A stretch of 64,000 nt of DNA, from assembly GCA_004352715.1 (NCBI GenBank), contig SCFE01000048.1, forward strand, positions 305,563-369,562, written 5' to 3'. The position numbers were made by a program, and so were the translations under genes. Under the pieces are notes generated by a model. That model worked only from the letters and a program-made list of their open reading frames with translations, ran no database searches and was not told the DNA's origin. Origin of the DNA: Hofstenia miamia. Lineage: Eukaryota > Xenacoelomorpha > Acoela. Of this stretch, positions 61,600-64,000 are shown one piece after another; position 1 is the first letter of the stretch, and each line of letters begins with the position of its first letter.

Positions 61600-62125
61600 T
61601 CTACCGTTACTTTTAAATAACAAAGAGATTTGTACACATTTTTGAACAATTTTATCCAAACCCTTTTAAAAAATATTGAAAGCCTTTTGCATGGACCCAC
61701 CTATGTCGTTAGGCCCATTCATGCAATGATAAAATTTATTCTTGCGCCTTAAGTCCATGCAAATAACAATGATTTTTCAATGAGAAATACGATTTTTTTA
61801 AAAACATTCCAATTCTTCCACCATACCTAGGTTTCAGCTAATGAGACGGTTTAATGCCCATGGGAACAACTTCTACGCTGAAACATTACTTCTGAAGAAA
61901 AACTGTTGTGAGTCTGGTCCAGGTGCGCCATGCCCAAAGGTAAGAGGCTGTGCACCGTACGCGCGGGAACCTCTGAATTCGCGCAAAAGTGTGTCTGGAC
62001 TAGAAAGAGTCAGGTTACGAACTTAGTGTTTTCAGATTTTAAATATCTTCATTAAATCGTGATTTATAAGAGTTTAAATATATTTTGGAGAAACCATCAT
62101 AGATATTGAAAAAATCCAAGTAGAA
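61600..62125 (+). repeat. Interspersed repeat R1, copy 8
   Basis: Landmarks in order: CTACCGTTACTTTTAAATAA, TTTGAACAATTTTATCCAAA, AAAGCCTTTTGCATGGACCC, CCATGCAAATAACAATGATT, CATACCTAGGTTTCAGCTAA, AATGCCCATGGGAACAACTT, CTGGTCCAGGTGCGCCATGC, ATTTATAAGAGTTTAAATAT and CATCATAGATATTGAAAAAA. It abuts or interrupts the antisense reverse transcriptase remnant to its right. The 61-codon frame inside is repeat sequence. Confidence 0.72.
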
Positions 62126-63210
62126 TTAAGTATATGTAGCACCATATTAAATTTATGATATTGCAATCGAAACATATGTTTTCTAGCTTTCTAAAAATAT
62201 AGTGATCAATGGAATCAATTGCTTGGGACAAATCGAAAGAAGCTATTGTAACAAATGTGTTATTATAAGATCTGCAATTTTGAGTAGTGTAAAGAGGTGG
62301 AGTGAGTTTTGCAATAGCCAAATTGAGTATTCAAAGGAATTTATTTGTTGTAGAGGTAAGTGTTAATTTGGTCAAATATTAGACTTTAGAAAATTTTTTG
62401 CAAAAGACGAAATAATAGAAATTGGCAAAATCTTAGTCGATTATCTCTTTTATATGGGGAATTAACATTTTCAATATTTATAGAAAGGTATTTAGTTTTA
62501 TGCATTGACTAATGATAAAAGACTAATAATGAATTTTTTCACAATTTTTAATACACCATACTCACCGGACGTCACGAAATCTGCCTACAACCAACTATGA
62601 AAATTAGGCAACATTGATGGTCTGCACTTCCCAAAAAATGTGGTTTAAAGATTGCAAAAAAGAACTAGAACATACCGGTTTTTCAAAAAGTCCGCTTGAT
62701 TTATTGGCTTTTAGCAAATTTCTAACTTGAAAAATATTCGTATCGAAATCGGAATTAAAAAGAATTTTGAGAGCTTTTGTAGTTAGATTTCGTAAGCTCT
62801 GAAAGACAAATTTCTTCTTTGTATACTTTATGCTGTTAGATGAAATGCAAGTTATAATACAAAGATCTGAATAGGGGCATTCGCTGCATCATACTTAAAA
62901 TCATTAACTTTTTCAACGAGAAAATAATCAATTAATGTAGAAATGTTGTTGTTTAGTCTAGTTGATATACTGGAATAAATTGTGTTAAGATGAACAGTAT
63001 CAAATAAAGAATTCAATTTATCTTTTTCAGTATTTTTCAAACAGCTGATATTCCAATCTCTATCATTATCAATGGCTTGTTTTCTTTTAGAGAATATGAT
63101 AATTCACCTTCAATTTCTGCAATAAATTCGTTAAGGTGACCCTTACTGTGACAGTAGGAAATTTGAATTCTATTGATTAATGTTTTTTCGACTTTTTGAA
63201 GGAATGCATG
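62125..63210 (-). pseudogene. Non-LTR retrotransposon endonuclease-RT remnant
   Basis: On the minus strand an APE-type endonuclease tail comes first: SYCHSKGHLNEFIAEIEGEL (about 63165-63110), then DRDWNISCLKN (the GDFNI block) and STRLNNNISTLIDYFLVEK (PTR...TLID block, about 62950). After an unreadable linker come fragments of the RT entry (about 62450-62330: SLIFDQIN, then NTQFGYCK). Then ASFDLSQAIDSIDH carries the first catalytic Asp at 62232-62234, followed by RKLENICFD and a degraded YL block. Endonuclease before RT is the normal order. The catalytic Asp pair is lost where R1 begins. Many stops and frameshifts; CR1/jockey-like group, exact clade not determined. Confidence 0.85.
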
Positions 63211-63214
63211 TGCA

Positions 63215-63640
63215 CATGAGGAAGTTAACGATGGTGAAGCCTGACTGTTTTAGTGGGTAGCCAACGGCACAATGAAGACTGCTTGCTGGTGCGCAGTATG
63301 AGTGCGTCTCATTGGGCAGACATGTCAGGTCAAGAGGCAGCTGTGCCTTGTGTGAACCAGCTTTGCTATGTAATACTGGGTTATTGATTACAGCAGGCGT
63401 TTACTAGGTTACCACCGTTAATTGCATTTGGCTTGCCAAAACGTAACCGTTTCAACTGGTCCACTCTGTGTTACAGAGGTCACCCTAGGGTTCTCATGGT
63501 TAAGCACCCTTTAGTGGTCATACTTCTAAGAGCAAGGTATCACCAAGGTTGGACGTGAGTACAAATGTTCGTACGCAACCCACATCAGCACAATTCTAAA
63601 CAAGCTGTACCCAACCTATGCCCACATCCGCAAAAAAACA
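63215..63640. other. Unexplained GC-richer island
   Basis: About 425 bp with clearly higher G+C than its surroundings (for example ACTGGTCCACTCTGTGTTAC and GGTCACCCTAGGGTTCTCAT). All frames carry stops and I recognise no protein, tRNA or rRNA. It lies just upstream, in element orientation, of the endonuclease remnant, so it could be the retroelement's 5' region or first ORF. A SINE or decayed gene is also possible. Confidence 0.4.
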
Positions 63641-64000
63641 AAATCATGCCAGCATTTGGTCCGAAGACTTTTAAAAAATTAACCGTGGTTTTACTTAGAA
63701 AATAGTACTTTTCTCGGTAGCAAAGTATCTTATACTAGAAAATATATCACCGGGCAGCATACATGCTATCAGGTTTACTACAATGTAGTTATTACCTTGA
63801 TGTTTGTGTAGCATTAATATAATTCTGTATAAGATATGGAGACAGATACTGAAAAATCAGTCTATTATGCTCAAAGTGTAGAAGAATACAAAATTTTGAT
63901 ATTCCATTTAATTTTTCATTTTTACAACAATGTACAAAATGAATATATATGCATAGGTACATTAGTTTACAAAACAACTCAAAGACTTCGCTACATTAAT
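63641..64000. other. Intergenic to window end, nothing recognised
   Basis: AT-rich. A 61-codon minus-strand frame has no recognisable feature. Confidence 0.6.

Noticed and set aside
1-64000. Possibility of a prokaryotic defence, biosynthetic or CRISPR system
   Set aside because: No dense coding, no ribosome-binding-site-led operons and no regularly spaced repeats with unique spacers. The window is eukaryotic, repeat-rich and non-coding.

Overview
This is an AT-rich (roughly 70% A+T by eye) non-coding stretch of a metazoan nuclear genome. Long (TA)n microsatellites, assembly gaps inside those microsatellites, and degraded Tc1, mariner, hAT-like and non-LTR elements all point to an animal. An arthropod such as a copepod would fit, but nothing in the sequence proves the species. 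I found no bacterial-type operon, CRISPR array, rRNA, convincing tRNA gene or intact protein-coding gene. The open frames are short (almost all under about 110 codons once those running through N-gaps are set aside) and most are chance frames in AT-rich DNA. The few with recognisable protein similarity are broken transposase or reverse-transcriptase remnants. Exons of an unrecognised gene could be hidden here, but I cannot support any. || Layout. 0-12.3 kb: a GC-rich inverted-terminal patch (94-382), a related patch (1265-1545), copies of an interspersed repeat here called R1 (1835-2295, 6600-7040, 9035-9312), a 44-bp tandem duplication (2892-2979), a deleted Tc1-like element with perfect 29-bp inverted ends inside a (TA)n tract (7234-7784), and a six-unit dispersed-tandem array (11794-12287). 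12.3-31 kb: mostly featureless AT-rich DNA with one compact hAT-like element (15720-15914), an E-box palindrome (24923-24938) and several (TA)n tracts. 31-33.3 kb: a cluster of R1 copies, one with inverted ends flanked by TTAA, then a Tc1 transposase tail and a 204-bp Tc1-type miniature element. 37.5-38.1 kb: a hAT-like element of the 15720 family carrying a second, nested hAT-like element. 40.2 kb: a tRNA-Arg-like sequence. 41.4-47 kb: the densest mobile-element cluster, with a partial array copy, R1, a GC-rich hAT-like element with near-perfect 8-bp target duplication, a broken reverse transcriptase and an internally deleted mariner. 48.7-49.2 kb: an exact 223-bp duplication around a 21-N gap, probably an assembly artefact. 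53.1 kb: a three-frame remnant of another DDE transposase. 61.6-63.6 kb: R1 abutting an antisense endonuclease/reverse-transcriptase remnant, followed by an unexplained GC-richer island. || How it fits together: these are layers of mobile-element decay, not genes working together. The recurring theme is that (TA)n tracts and assembly gaps sit at transposon boundaries. R1, R2 and R3 are provisional labels used only here. All repeat boundaries were drawn by eye from within-window comparison and may be off by tens of bases.
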